Shown piece after piece: positions 19,875-30,112 of a DNA stretch of 64,000 nucleotides; position 1 is the stretch's first letter; each line of letters begins with the position of its first letter. The stretch spans positions 997,501 through 1,061,500 of the forward strand of contig NW_024067676.1 in the NCBI RefSeq assembly GCF_009389715.1, given 5' to 3'. The position numbers and the translations under genes are program-made. This stretch comes from Phoenix dactylifera. Lineage: Eukaryota; Streptophyta; Magnoliopsida; Arecales; Arecaceae. The notes beneath the pieces are model-generated. The model worked only from the letters and a program-made list of their open reading frames with translations, made no database searches and was not told the DNA's origin.

Positions 19875-21386
19875 ATGCCGCGTAAAACCGTAGTCCGGAA
19901 GAGGTCCCGACCCGAGGCCGGTCCCGAGAGGCGCTCCAAGGCTCGGCACGATCCCGCGAGGCAACAACCTCCGGCTCGTTCCCCGCCGAGGGCGGTTCCC
20001 GCGAGGCCGTGCGCCGGGAAGGCCGTCACCACCGGGAGATATGTCGATTTCGACTATCTCTCCCGGGAGGGTTTCACCATAGGTGAGAGATTGCGTGTCC
20101 AGGGCTTAGAGTATTTCCTCACATTAGATCTCCCAACTTACCCTGGATTAGTTAGAGAGTTTTACGGTACCGTCCATCGGGGAGATGGGGGTATCGAGGG
20201 CACGGTAGCCGGTGTCCCTCTGTTCATTACGGAGGATCTTATTGCCCACATCCTCCACCTTCCACAAGTAGGGGTGGCTCCCACACACCCCGAGGACAGG
20301 GTTGAGGCCCTTACGGCCATTCTAGGGCATCCACCCCAGTCACCCTTAGACGAGGTATCCGCTAGCTCACTTCCGATTGAGGTGCGGATCCTCCTGAGTA
20401 TATTGTCTAGGTCCATCTTCCCTAAGACCGGGAGATTTGATTTTGTATCTGAGAGAGACCTAGCTCTCATGTTCTACATGCTTCAGGACACCCCAATCAA
20501 CTTCCCCAAACTCATTTATCGATACCTGTGTGAGCCACTAGACAGACCTAGGCTCACCCTACCCTACGGTATGGTATTCACTCTGTTGTTTAGGGAGTAC
20601 GAGATTCCTATCTCTGAGGGGGAACCCTTTTGCGCATTGCGATGGACTGATCACATGTGTCCGGGGACCCTACACAGGATGGGGTTTCGGAAGATAGAGG
20701 GGACATGGGTTAGGAAGTCCGCCATCACCACACAGACCACCAGACACTCCCCTAGTCCTGAGCCAGATTCTGACTATCCTGACTTACCGGACTTTCCATC
20801 CACTTCTGCTCCTACCACCTCTGCCGGACCCTCCTCCTCGGCTCCACCACCCATGGAGGTCCGCATCGCTCCTGAGCAGCTCCGGGAGCTGCGGCAGGAG
20901 ATAGTCCGAGATCTGCGGGATGATCTGCTTCGGGAGCTCCGAGGTTCAGTGCCTGCTCCCTCTCCCGCTCCATCTTCAGCGTTGGTCCCTTCCCTGACGG
21001 TCGTGACTGACATGACGGCTCATGTGCGGGAAGAGATCTACAACATGAGGACTTTGCTCCAGGCCCAGTTCCATAGCCTGAGTGAGGTCACGAGCACCAC
21101 TCGACAGATGCGGGATGACATAGGACGTGACATGCACACCACTACCGAGGGGGCCGAGCGCTTGTCGAATGTGCTCATCGACAAGCTGGACGCACTTCAG
21201 ACGTCGGTGACTGAGCTCTCCACTACACATAGCAGAGCCACTTCGTCGATTATCACTCAGCTCGGGCATGTTACAGATGCAGTCACCCTCCTCATGGAGC
21301 AGAGCAGATTGAGAGGAGGAGCCACATCCTCGAGAGGAGGAGATACATCTTCGAGAGGAGGAGCTACATCCTCGAGGAGACCATAG
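19875..21386 (+). CDS. Extra 3' ORF (aORF/ORF3) of the SIRE-like element, 503 aa
   Basis: An intact frame downstream of pol, where SIRE/Maximus elements carry an additional or 'envelope-like' ORF. Residues 1-50 are Arg/Pro-rich and basic. About 55-275 is a globular domain containing LVREFYGTVHRGDGG, GVPLFITEDLIAHILHLPQ and LPYGMVFTLLFREY. This resembles the domain catalogued as 'putative plant transposon protein' (Transposase_32 type), a call from memory. About 285-335 is a Ser/Pro/Thr-rich linker; 335-470 is helical and coiled-coil-like; and the tail repeats RGGATSS/RGGDTSS. I see no signal peptide or transmembrane segment, so envelope function is unsupported. Codon use is more GC-rich than in the flanking pol. 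It is the only long intact frame left in this element. Confidence 0.75.
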   Translation: MPRKTVVRKRSRPEAGPERRSKARHDPARQQPPARSPPRAVPARPCAGKAVTTGRYVDFDYLSREGFTIGERLRVQGLEYFLTLDLPTYPGLVREFYGTVHRGDGGIEGTVAGVPLFITEDLIAHILHLPQVGVAPTHPEDRVEALTAILGHPPQSPLDEVSASSLPIEVRILLSILSRSIFPKTGRFDFVSERDLALMFYMLQDTPINFPKLIYRYLCEPLDRPRLTLPYGMVFTLLFREYEIPISEGEPFCALRWTDHMCPGTLHRMGFRKIEGTWVRKSAITTQTTRHSPSPEPDSDYPDLPDFPSTSAPTTSAGPSSSAPPPMEVRIAPEQLRELRQEIVRDLRDDLLRELRGSVPAPSPAPSSALVPSLTVVTDMTAHVREEIYNMRTLLQAQFHSLSEVTSTTRQMRDDIGRDMHTTTEGAERLSNVLIDKLDALQTSVTELSTTHSRATSSIITQLGHVTDAVTLLMEQSRLRGGATSSRGGDTSSRGGATSSRRP

Positions 21387-22108
21387 CTGTTTTTTGTGTT
21401 TTGTTTTGACATGTATTGTTTTTGCTTTACTTATTGTATTCTCAAATGTATTTACATACAAATCAATACAATGAGTAGCCATATCTTCTTCAATTCTGTG
21501 CCATTTGATCTATGATTGATTGTGTGTGCTTACCTCCTTTTTGATACGATGACAAAAAGGAGGAGAAATATGTATAAAATATGTAAAAGGAATCAATGAA
21601 AATCAATATAAAAAAAAAGAAAAACTTTTAAAACACACAAAAATTTGTTCTAAGTGGATTTGGTACCTCGAGGCTCATTATCTCTTTTTTGGGGCTCCTA
21701 ATGGAGTAATCTCCAGAATCTATTCAAGGGATATTCGGAGATTAGCTGAATCCTACTCAAGAACAAATTGACAGATTTTTCCTCTAAAAACCAAAAATTT
21801 AAAAGTCAAAAATTCTTATGAATCAAAACAAAGTAGATTGCATATGTTGAGGGGGAGAATCTGAATTTTAAGCAAGCTAAATCATTAAAGATATATAAGC
21901 CAAACAATTGATTGCATGATATGAAGGCTTATATAATTCCAAATGAAAGGGGAAGCTTTAACTCCGAAATTTATTGTTCACACCTTTCAAACTTGGATAA
22001 ATTAAATTACCAGACATCTGAATTCATTTATGGATTTTACTTCCTTGTTTATAGAGCAATTCACTTTACATATACTCAATGTTTTGTCATCATCAAAAAG
22101 GGGGAGAT
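21387..22108 (+). other. 3' untranslated internal region and polypurine tract of the copia element
   Basis: No coding frame. It ends in AAAAAGGGGGAGAT (22095-22108), the primer for plus-strand DNA synthesis, directly before the 3' LTR. Confidence 0.8.
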
Positions 22109-24084
22109 TGTGGAGTGATTGATTAAAACCCTATTTGATTTTGATGAGCTCAAAGCATTTGAGTATATCTCTTGTTTACTAATGAATTCAATTAAGTGTT
22201 TCAGTGAAAATCTTGTCTAAGTGTCTCTAGACTTGGTTCATAATATTTTGGATAAGTTAAGAAGTCAGTTTGAACCAAAGTCTGAGACTCGAGTCGACTC
22301 CAGAGTATTACGAGTCGACTCCAAGCGTATCAGGATCACTGGCACGGGCTCGAGTCGACTCCTGACCATTACGAGTCGACTCCAACTGAGAACAGACAGA
22401 CAAACAAAAAGCATCAACTCAAAATCTGTCAGCGAGTCGACTCCTGAAGTGCGCGAGTCGACTCCGATGTTTACCGAGTCGACTCCGGAGAAGTATGAGT
22501 CGACTCCAAGGAGTCACAGGCAGAAAAGTCAGAGAGCGGTTTTCGACCCTGAGATTCGAGTCGACTCCTGTGGAACGCGAGTCGACTCCGATGGTTGGCA
22601 GGTCGACTCCAAAGGTAGTGAGAGTCGACTCTCAGAGGAACACAAGGAAAAAGTCAGAGAGCAGTTTTCGGACTCTGAGATTCGAGTCGACTCCCGCATT
22701 GCACGAGTCGACTCCGAGACACCGCGACCCCAAAGAAGACAGAAGACCAATTTGCTGTCTCTGAGATTCGAGTCGACTCCCAGACAGCTCGAGTCGACTC
22801 CAAGGCAGCGCTTCACCAAAAACACAGAAGACTAAGTTTCGGAAACTGAGAGCCGAGTCGACTCCGGGGAAGTTCGAGTCGACTCCAAGACTGGACGAGC
22901 CAAAAGACAGAAGATCGGGAGTTCGGGCTCTGAGCGCCGAGTCGACTCCCAGGACAATCGAGTCGACTCGAGTTGGCCAAGTTGAAAATTGGCTCCGTGG
23001 ACTTCATGGGATGAGCCGACTCCGAAAATGCCAAGTCAGCTCCAGAAGTTGGCGAGTCGACTCCGGGTCAAGACGAGTCGACTCCCAGTCGAAGAGGCTA
23101 CTTTAATTCAAATCCGAAACAGTTGCCGAGTCGACTCCAGAAAAGCATGAGTCGACTCCCGCTACAGCCGAGTCGACTCCTGATCGCGCGAGTCGACTCC
23201 AACCCACCAACGGACATATTGTCAGGCTGTGCAGAGTGTGCAGAACGGGCAGAAAAAGGTCTCTAACGGCTAGTTTCCGTGGGGGTTGGTTTAAATAGCC
23301 ACAGAGGACTGTAGCAAAAGCGAGAACAACTATTCCACTCAAAGTAATCAAGCATTCAATCTCTGCAACCTATTCTTCAACAAAAAGAGGGAAGAGCGGC
23401 ATTAACTCCATCCAACTTCCTCTTCCCAGCAATTAAAGAAGCCTCCTCCTGCATTCAAGTCGACCACACATTCAAGAGGAGACCCGAAGTTCGAGAAGCC
23501 CCACTCAACTCCAACTCAAACGTGTTTGAGGGCTTCTAACTTTTCTTCTGTTTATATTGTTATTTATCTGCTTTTTGAGAAGCTGTGTTTTCTGTTTGTA
23601 CCTTTTATTTTCACCTGGTCTTTACTTGGTTCAATCGGGGGATTGAATCAAGGGTATTGAGGTTGGTTGGTGAGCCGAGTGTAAAACCAACGTGTGTAAG
23701 GGTTCGATTGTGATCCCGGAAAAACAATCGGGGCGGTTCTAGTCGGTGAGCCAGGGAAAACCGACCGAGTTCGTTGTGAGCTCGTAAAACAACAAGTTTG
23801 GTTGTGAGCTTGGAAAACAACCGGCTGTAATCCAAGGGGTTATAGTGAATTCCCAAGTGAGACTTGGGGAGTGGACGTAGGAGCAAGGGTTAGCTCCGAA
23901 CCACTATAAAATATTGTGTTTGTGATTGTTTGTCTCTCTCTATCTCTCGCATTTCATTCACCGCACATAGAAACTAATTAATCATCTCGCAAAAGAATTA
24001 ATTAGTTATCCACAAAAGTTTTAATAGCCAAATTATTTTAAAACCCAATTCACCCCCCCTCTTGGGTTGTCTATCTGGGCAACA
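22109..24084 (+). repeat. 3' LTR of the copia element (1976 bp)
   Basis: Near-identical to 14035-16032. It is shorter by 22 bases: one 21-base palindrome unit is missing near 22957 and one T is missing in the GTGTTTTGAGG run near 23525. The palindrome array is at 22291-23199 with one unit fewer. Confidence 0.9.
22291..23199. repeat. GAGTCGACTC palindrome array in the 3' LTR
   Basis: Same array as in the 5' LTR but with 25 perfect copies. The missing unit shows that repeat number changes after insertion. Confidence 0.9.
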
Positions 24085-24089
24085 GACAT

Positions 24090-24235
24090 ATCTAACAATT
24101 TCTCTAATACATTTAATAGCTTCATGAATGATTTTCATTCCATCCTGAACCATAATATTTAATATATGTGCACAACATCTATTATGACTGTACTCCCCAC
24201 TAAACAACATTGAATAACAAAAGTGATCTCGGAGC
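24090..24235 (-). pseudogene. hAT transposase, middle part
   Basis: The minus strand reads LRDHFCYSMLFSGEYSHNRC, then CAHILNIMVQDGMKII and IKCIREIVRYV, a standard hAT segment containing the conserved CxxH..N stretch. It connects in frame with 32318 and above after removing the gypsy element, and with 14034 and below after removing the copia element. Confidence 0.85.
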
Positions 24236-25452
24236 TGATGCGGGATGAATGCGAGGGATTTAAACATAAGGATTATCAGTAAGTTATGTTGATTAACTAG
24301 CCTAATAGCAGCAGAAAATTCAGTCACATATGGGATAAGAAAACATTAACATGAGCATAGTAATTTCAAGACTAGTTACCCGCATGTACTAATTCATTTA
24401 GGACTTAGAAGAATGGACCGTTGTGGTTGAGAAACCACTTGATTAGGACACTTCCTTCAATAAATCAGACCTAGAGTTGAGGTTTACCAAACATTGAACT
24501 TCTGAAATTTTTTTGGAGGAGGATCCTTGATCTCACTCTCGAAGGTTGATGATTGGATGACCAAGCTTCATCTTCCGTTGCAACAGGGCCCTTTTGCTAT
24601 TGGTTTGGAAGGATAATTGACCCAATGACATGGAGTACTTTAAGGACCTGCAAAGAAATAGGGATTAGAACTTTGGCGTGAGAGGGGAATGGAAATCACA
24701 AAAGAAAAAGGAGGCGAGAGGAGGTAGGGCAGCGGTGGATGTGGTAGTGGCTTTAGGGCCTCACGCCCAACTTGGAACAAGGGCCTCACGCCCAACCTTC
24801 TCTCAAGGTGACAAAGCAAGATTGCTAAGGAAGAAAGAAGCACTTTTTATTCATTCATCAATTGAAATTACAAGATATCATGAGGAGGTATTTATAGACT
24901 TTCCTCATGATTTGAAATTTAAACATATAATGAATGGCGCTCCACATTTGAAGGCTTGGTTGCTAGAGAAAAGGAAAGAAAGTTGGCCGGCTTTAAGGGG
25001 GAGGATTTGAAAAGTTGTTGGCTCCCATTTGAAATTTTCTTGCATTTAAATTGTGGCCGACCTCTTGGACTTTGAATTTGGGTGACGTGTCAACTTGTAT
25101 GAGGTGGCATGGTGATTGGTTCTTCTGATGAGGTGGCATGACGTTGCATTGGTTTCTTTGATGAGATGATGTGGTCGGCTCCTTATGCTTGACTTCATCC
25201 TGGTTGGCGTGCTTCCATTGGTTGGAGTGGTGGTGAGGTGGCCAGCTGATGTTGATGTGGATGCCGAGGTGGTGCTCCAAGGGTGTGCAAAGGTGGTGGT
25301 AGAAACATGCAACATGTCCTGACTTGGCTTGCTTTCTGACTTATTGAGGCTTGCTTTCTGACTTATTGAATTTATTTACAGGACTCGATCAAAGCCACAG
25401 TGACCTTGAGTTAATTGATTGGAGTCTTTTCTGGATTCTGGTGCCCGCACCA
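24236..25452 (-). repeat. 3' LTR of the gypsy chromovirus
   Basis: On the minus strand it starts TGGTGCGGGCACC and ends CCCGCATCA. The last 64 bases at its high-coordinate end also encode the C-terminus of pol. Confidence 0.9.
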
Positions 25453-27578
25453 ATTCTCCCGGGGTGGGAAGAATTCGACTCTGTCGAACAGGGGTTGGTT
25501 TGGCTGTGGTACTTTTCTAGGAGATCTGGGTTAAGTCTCTGTAGGTCCTCTCGAGTAATCCATGAATCATCAGATTTTGGTCGACCCTCCCAGTGAACCA
25601 AATAGCGTTGGTACCCTTTGTTCCGGGTGGTGATAGCTTGATCATCCAAAACATGTTCAACCCTATCTCTCGATTCTGGAAATGTGGCTGGAGGGCACTC
25701 AGGTGTGGGTTCACTCTCAATGGGAGCATGATCAAAAGGCTCACTAGGTATCAATGTTGGTCCCTTATACTCTATAAGGTCTGAGATGTTGAAGGTCGAG
25801 CTAATACCAAAATCAAGGGGTAAGTCAACCACATAAGCGTTAGGTTCAATTTTCTTTAATATCCTAAATGGACCTGCACTGCGGGCATGCAATTTTTTCA
25901 TAGTTCCCGGGGGAAACCTTTCAGGTTTTAGTCTAATCATTACATAGTCTCCTTCAATGAATTCCTTAGCCCGTTTGTGACGATTAGCTGCTTGCGCATA
26001 AGCTTTGTTACTCATGTCAATTTTCTTACTGATTTCATTATGTAAATCCCTGACATGTTGTGCATATGATTCTGCTGTCTCTGAGACTCGTGCATGTGAG
26101 GGTAATGGAATAAGATCTACAGGTTTTCTAGGTTTATATCCATGGACAATCTCAAAGGGACTCTTTCCTGTGGATCTATTGACTGAGCTGTTATAAGCGA
26201 ATTCAACGCGTGATAATAGGAGATCCCAGTTTCCTAGGTTGTCACCGACAAGGCATCTCAATAAGTTCCCTAGACTCCGATTAACGACTTCGGTCTGACC
26301 ATCAGTTTGAGGGTGGTAGGCAGTGGAGAATTTGAGTTTGGTTCCTAGCATATGCCAAAGGGTCTTCCAGAAATAGCTAGTGAACTTAACGTCTCTATCT
26401 GATACGATGGTCTTGGGTAAACCATGTAGCCTAACCACTTCATTTAGAAAAAGTTTAGCTATTTTTGAGGCATCATAAGTCTGGGAACAAGGTATGAAAT
26501 GTGCCATTTTGGAGAATCGGTCTACCACGACATATACTGAATCATGTTTTCTCAGGGTTTTGGGTAATCCTAACACAAAGTCCATGCTAATATCTTGCCA
26601 AGGGCATTCGGGGACTGGTAGGGGAGTGTATAGACCGGTGTTTTGTCGTTGTTGCTTTGCTGTGGTGCAGGTTCGACATCGGGCTACTATTTGGGCAACG
26701 TTTTTCTTTAGACCTGGCCAAAAGAACTGGTCTTCAACTTCTAAGATGGTTTTGTTCCTACCAAAATGACCAGCTAGGCCTCCTGCGTGGATTTCCCAAA
26801 CTAGAAAGTCTCGGGTGGAGGTACGGGGAATGCACAACTTATTTCCTTTGAAGAGGAATCCGTCGTGAATGGTAAAATCGGAAAATTGGCTCGAGGGTCC
26901 TTGACGGATTGATTGGTAGGTTTCCTTAAAGTCGGGGCAATGTTCATACTCCTCCTTGAGCCTTTCAAAACCTATGACTTCGGTACTAACAGAAGTGAGG
27001 AGCATAGATCGTCTACTAAGGGCGTCGGCAACACGATTTTCTTTTCCAGCCTTATGTTTCAGGACGAAGGTATAGGCCTGGATGTACTCTACCCATTTCG
27101 CATGTCTAGGGTTCAACTTTTTCTGAGAGTTGAGGAAACGTAGGGCTTCATGATCGGAGTATAGGACAAACTCTAGTGGCAGAAGGTAGTGTCTCCAGTA
27201 CCTTAGGGCTTGGACCACTGCATACAACTCTCTATCGTAGGTAGAATACCTTAGCTTGGCATCGTTTAATTTCTCACTAAAGAATGCTACTGGGTGGTTT
27301 TCCTGACTTAGAACGCCTCCAATCCCGACTCCTGATGCATCACAGGCAACCTCGAAAACTTTGGAAAAGTCGGGTAATCTCAATATAGGTGCTTGTGTCA
27401 TCTTGTCCTTAATCTCTCTAAAGGCCTTTTCAGCTGCCTTGGTCCACTCAAAATTTCCTCTCTTAAGGCAATCAGTAATGGGGGCGACAATTGTGCTGAA
27501 TCCTCTAATGAATCTCCTGTAGAATGTGGCTAGACCATGAAAGCTACGAACGTCATGAATGTTTTGGGTACTGGCCAC
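25389..27578 (-). CDS. Gypsy pol, second half: RNase H, integrase and chromodomain
   Basis: The frame begins within the RT/RNase H connection (DVRSFHGLATFYRRFIRGFS). RNase H follows: FEVACDASGVGIGGVLSQ, YDRELYAVVQALRYWRHYL, YSDHEALRFL and ENRVADALSRR. Integrase has the zinc-binding H-H and C-x2-C (GLAGHFGRNKT; ARCRTCTTAK) and the catalytic triad D (DISMDFVLGLP), D (VSDRDVKFTS) and E (TDGQTEVVNRSLG). The C-terminus has a chromodomain, VEHVLDDQAI, YQRYLVHWEGRP and DSWITREDL, which places the element among chromoviruses; such domains are thought to guide integration to particular chromatin. The stop at 25389 is 64 bases inside the 3' LTR, so the polypurine tract lies within coding sequence. Confidence 0.9.
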   Translation of the reverse strand: MASTQNIHDVRSFHGLATFYRRFIRGFSTIVAPITDCLKRGNFEWTKAAEKAFREIKDKMTQAPILRLPDFSKVFEVACDASGVGIGGVLSQENHPVAFFSEKLNDAKLRYSTYDRELYAVVQALRYWRHYLLPLEFVLYSDHEALRFLNSQKKLNPRHAKWVEYIQAYTFVLKHKAGKENRVADALSRRSMLLTSVSTEVIGFERLKEEYEHCPDFKETYQSIRQGPSSQFSDFTIHDGFLFKGNKLCIPRTSTRDFLVWEIHAGGLAGHFGRNKTILEVEDQFFWPGLKKNVAQIVARCRTCTTAKQQRQNTGLYTPLPVPECPWQDISMDFVLGLPKTLRKHDSVYVVVDRFSKMAHFIPCSQTYDASKIAKLFLNEVVRLHGLPKTIVSDRDVKFTSYFWKTLWHMLGTKLKFSTAYHPQTDGQTEVVNRSLGNLLRCLVGDNLGNWDLLLSRVEFAYNSSVNRSTGKSPFEIVHGYKPRKPVDLIPLPSHARVSETAESYAQHVRDLHNEISKKIDMSNKAYAQAANRHKRAKEFIEGDYVMIRLKPERFPPGTMKKLHARSAGPFRILKKIEPNAYVVDLPLDFGISSTFNISDLIEYKGPTLIPSEPFDHAPIESEPTPECPPATFPESRDRVEHVLDDQAITTRNKGYQRYLVHWEGRPKSDDSWITREDLQRLNPDLLEKYHSQTNPCSTESNSSHPGRIGAGTRIQKRLQSINSRSLWL

Positions 27579-30112
27579 TCGATTATGGATTTGACTTTTT
27601 CGGGATCGGCAGATACTCCTTCAGTGGTCACGACAAATCCTAAAAAGATAGTCCTATGTGTCATGAATTCACATTTCTTTCGATTAGCATAGAGGCTATC
27701 TTGTCTAAGTGATTGACAAACTTGTCTAAGGTGATTTAAGTGGTCATCTTTTGTTTTGCTATATATAAGAATGTCATCGAAATAGACCACTACAAACTTT
27801 CCAATGAATGTCCTTAAAACTTGGGTCATGATCCTCATAAAGGTACTAGGTGCGTTGGATAAACCGAAAGGCATCACTACCCATTCAAATAAGCCGTCCT
27901 TAGTCTTAAAGGCGGTTTTCCATTCATCCCCCGGCCTAATTCTTACTTGATGATAGCCACTCTTAAGATCGATTTTGGAGAATACCGTGGCTCCGGCCAT
28001 CATATCTAACATGTCGTCTAGACGGGGAATAGGAAAACGGTATTTGACGGTAATCTTATTGATGGCACGACTATCTACACACATTCTCCAAGTGCCATCT
28101 TTCTTAGGGGTCAGAAGGGCAGGTACTGCACAAGGACTTAAACTCTCCCTAATGAACCCTTTCCTAAGTAACTCGCCAACTTGCTTTTGCAATTCTTGGT
28201 GCTCTGAAGGATTCATCCTATAATGGGGTAGATTGGGCAAGGTGGCTCCTGGAACTAGGTCTATGGCATGCTGAATGTCCCTTAAAGGTGGTAGGTTGTC
28301 AGGAAGATCTTTAGGAAATACATCTTTGAACTCCTCTAAGATTTCAACCACTTCTTGAGGGTGTGCTACTGGGGTTTGGTCCAGGGTCTCCTTAACAGCC
28401 AACATCCAAATGGGTGAACCTTCATTGATCTCTTGCTCTAATTCCTTAGCATTGATTAGGTTCAATCCAGGTTTCTTTTCCTTCAGACTACTACTAGCTC
28501 CCCTCTTAATGTTGTCCTTAGGTGGGGTAGGGTGAACTACAATTTTCTTTCCATTATGATTGAAGGAACATGAATTTGATCGTCCAAACAGGGTAGCATC
28601 ATGATCGTATAGCCATGGTCTGCCTAGGATAATGCTACTTACTCCCATAGGAAGGACATCACACCATACCTTCTCCTGATAGGATTGGAATTGTATCTGG
28701 ACTTGGCATCTAAGTTTAATGGGTATTGAGGTCGAATTTATCCAAGATACCTTATAGGGATTGGGATGGGGTACGGTAGGCAACCCTAAACTCTTGATGG
28801 TGTTGGTTGATATGGCATTGACACAGCTTCCACTATCTAAGATGATTTTGCAGGCTTTTTCTCCTATTTTGATAAAGGTTTGTAGGATGTTGGTCCTACG
28901 CCAATCTTCTTGTTCTTTAGCCTGGGTCAATATACATCTCACAACTCCTAGAAATTCAGACGTCTCAATGATTTCTTCCTCTTCTTCATATTCATCTACC
29001 AAATTGGTCTCTGCTTCGTAGACTTCTTCTCCATAATTCTCTAGGGTCTCAGGATCTTCTTCTTCTACTTCTCCTATGTGTAACACTCTAGTGGGGCATT
29101 GGCTTGCATAATGTCCTATTTTATGACACCTAAAACAAGGGACATTGTTTTCCTTTCTACCTTCAGGGGCTTTTCCTTTGTCGTCCCTACGAGCCTGTGG
29201 AGTGATAGGATTGGGTCTGTGTGATGGGTTTGAACTTGGGTTTGGCCTGCTTCCAGGGTTGCTAATCCTATTGGGTTCAGGTCGTCGAAAAATGGGTCCC
29301 CTCTGGAATCGTTCGCAGTCTCTGGCAATCTGGTAGGCTTGGTCTAAATCATGAATTTCCCTTAAGAACAATTCCCTTTGAATGTCCTCCTTAAGACCAG
29401 CTCTAAACCTAGATAGGGTTACGGCTTCTGACTCGACTATGTTGCACCTCATAGCGAACTCATCAAATTTGGCAATGTATTCAGATACAGTTTTTCCTCC
29501 TTGATTTAATCTTTGCCATTGATCTAGTAACCTCTGTTCGTAGGATAATGGGACGTATTTCTCTCTTAGCTTAATTTTCATCTGTCTCCATGTATTGATA
29601 GGTAGTTCTTCTCTTTGCCTAGTGATCCTCTCAATATTTCTCCAGTATAACCTTGCATGTCGTGTCAACCTAAGCTTGGCAAATTTGAATTTTCTTTCTT
29701 CCGACATTTCATACCACTCAAAATATTGATCCATGTCATTTTCCCAATCAATGTATACCTTAGGGTCTAGACTTCCTTCGAAGGAGGGTGCATCAAGTCT
29801 GATACTCCTAAGGGCTCGTTCATCCTGGTCTACATGATCCTGTTGTGGTCGTCGCTGATTATGTTCAGGAGTGAAAAGGTGGCGATGGGGTTGGGGTGTC
29901 AATTCAGGTTCCACGCGGGTCTGTTGATTTTCCTCTAGGGTTCCTAGCCTCTCCTCAACTTGATCAAACCTATTGTTCAATTGTTTGAACTGCTCAGTCA
30001 TAGTCCTTAGGATGGTCTCAAGATTGGGGTCCATGGCTTCAATGGGTTGTGTATGTGATGGGTTGTAGGGTGATCCTGATCTAGTTGTCATACAAGGCTC
30101 AAGACAAAACAA
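27530..30112 (-). CDS. Gypsy gag-pol, first half: gag, zinc knuckle, protease and reverse transcriptase
   Basis: 860 codons; the likely start is the second Met (MTTRSGSPYN, ATG at 30091-30089). A coiled region at residues 30-65 precedes the gag domain (about 107-270, DAPSFEGSLDPKVYIDWE, ARLYWRNIE). The CCHC knuckle CFRCHKIGHYASQC is at 326-339. The protease motif ILDSGSCVNAIS is around residue 427; DSG is intact. The RT has KKDGTWRMCVDSRAINK, FSKIDLKSGYHQVRI, PFGLSNAPSTFMRIM and catalytic YFDDILIYS. The frame breaks at WPVPK in a run of four A (plus-strand T, 27562-27565), one base short of what is needed to join the RNase H frame. Confidence 0.9.
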   Translation of the reverse strand: MFCLEPCMTTRSGSPYNPSHTQPIEAMDPNLETILRTMTEQFKQLNNRFDQVEERLGTLEENQQTRVEPELTPQPHRHLFTPEHNQRRPQQDHVDQDERALRSIRLDAPSFEGSLDPKVYIDWENDMDQYFEWYEMSEERKFKFAKLRLTRHARLYWRNIERITRQREELPINTWRQMKIKLREKYVPLSYEQRLLDQWQRLNQGGKTVSEYIAKFDEFAMRCNIVESEAVTLSRFRAGLKEDIQRELFLREIHDLDQAYQIARDCERFQRGPIFRRPEPNRISNPGSRPNPSSNPSHRPNPITPQARRDDKGKAPEGRKENNVPCFRCHKIGHYASQCPTRVLHIGEVEEEDPETLENYGEEVYEAETNLVDEYEEEEEIIETSEFLGVVRCILTQAKEQEDWRRTNILQTFIKIGEKACKIILDSGSCVNAISTNTIKSLGLPTVPHPNPYKVSWINSTSIPIKLRCQVQIQFQSYQEKVWCDVLPMGVSSIILGRPWLYDHDATLFGRSNSCSFNHNGKKIVVHPTPPKDNIKRGASSSLKEKKPGLNLINAKELEQEINEGSPIWMLAVKETLDQTPVAHPQEVVEILEEFKDVFPKDLPDNLPPLRDIQHAIDLVPGATLPNLPHYRMNPSEHQELQKQVGELLRKGFIRESLSPCAVPALLTPKKDGTWRMCVDSRAINKITVKYRFPIPRLDDMLDMMAGATVFSKIDLKSGYHQVRIRPGDEWKTAFKTKDGLFEWVVMPFGLSNAPSTFMRIMTQVLRTFIGKFVVVYFDDILIYSKTKDDHLNHLRQVCQSLRQDSLYANRKKCEFMTHRTIFLGFVVTTEGVSADPEKVKSIIEWPVPKTFMTFVAFMV

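Larger units (their letters stand above)
14035..24084 (+). mobile_element. SIRE/Maximus-like Ty1/copia retrotransposon, internally deleted
   Basis: Two long LTRs (14035-16032 and 22109-24084) flank an internal region with a tRNA-Met primer-binding site (16035-16047, TGGTATCAGAGCC) and a polypurine tract (22095-22108, AAAAAGGGGGAGAT). GACAT occurs on both outer sides (14030-14034 and 24085-24089), so the insertion is intact end to end. The internal order is gag, protease, then a jump to the C-terminal RT and RNase H, then an extra 503-residue ORF, the layout of the SIRE/Maximus lineage minus integrase and the RT core. By eye the LTRs differ by roughly 12 substitutions plus a 21-bp and a 1-bp indel, so the insertion is recent. 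Confidence 0.9.

Noticed and set aside
19875..21386. Retroviral-type envelope protein
   Set aside because: Position matches SIRE 'env-like' ORFs, but there is no signal peptide, no transmembrane segment and no fusion-like region; the sequence is basic, Pro/Ser-rich and coiled-coil.
24678..25010. 110-codon frame repeated at 31538-31870
   Set aside because: Both copies are inside the two gypsy LTRs on the strand opposite to pol; duplication is explained by the LTR pair and no domain is present.
27558..27570. Programmed -1 frameshift in the chromovirus
   Set aside because: Located at the RT/RNase H border, not gag/pol, and lacks a canonical X-XXY-YYZ site; a one-base indel in an A run is simpler.
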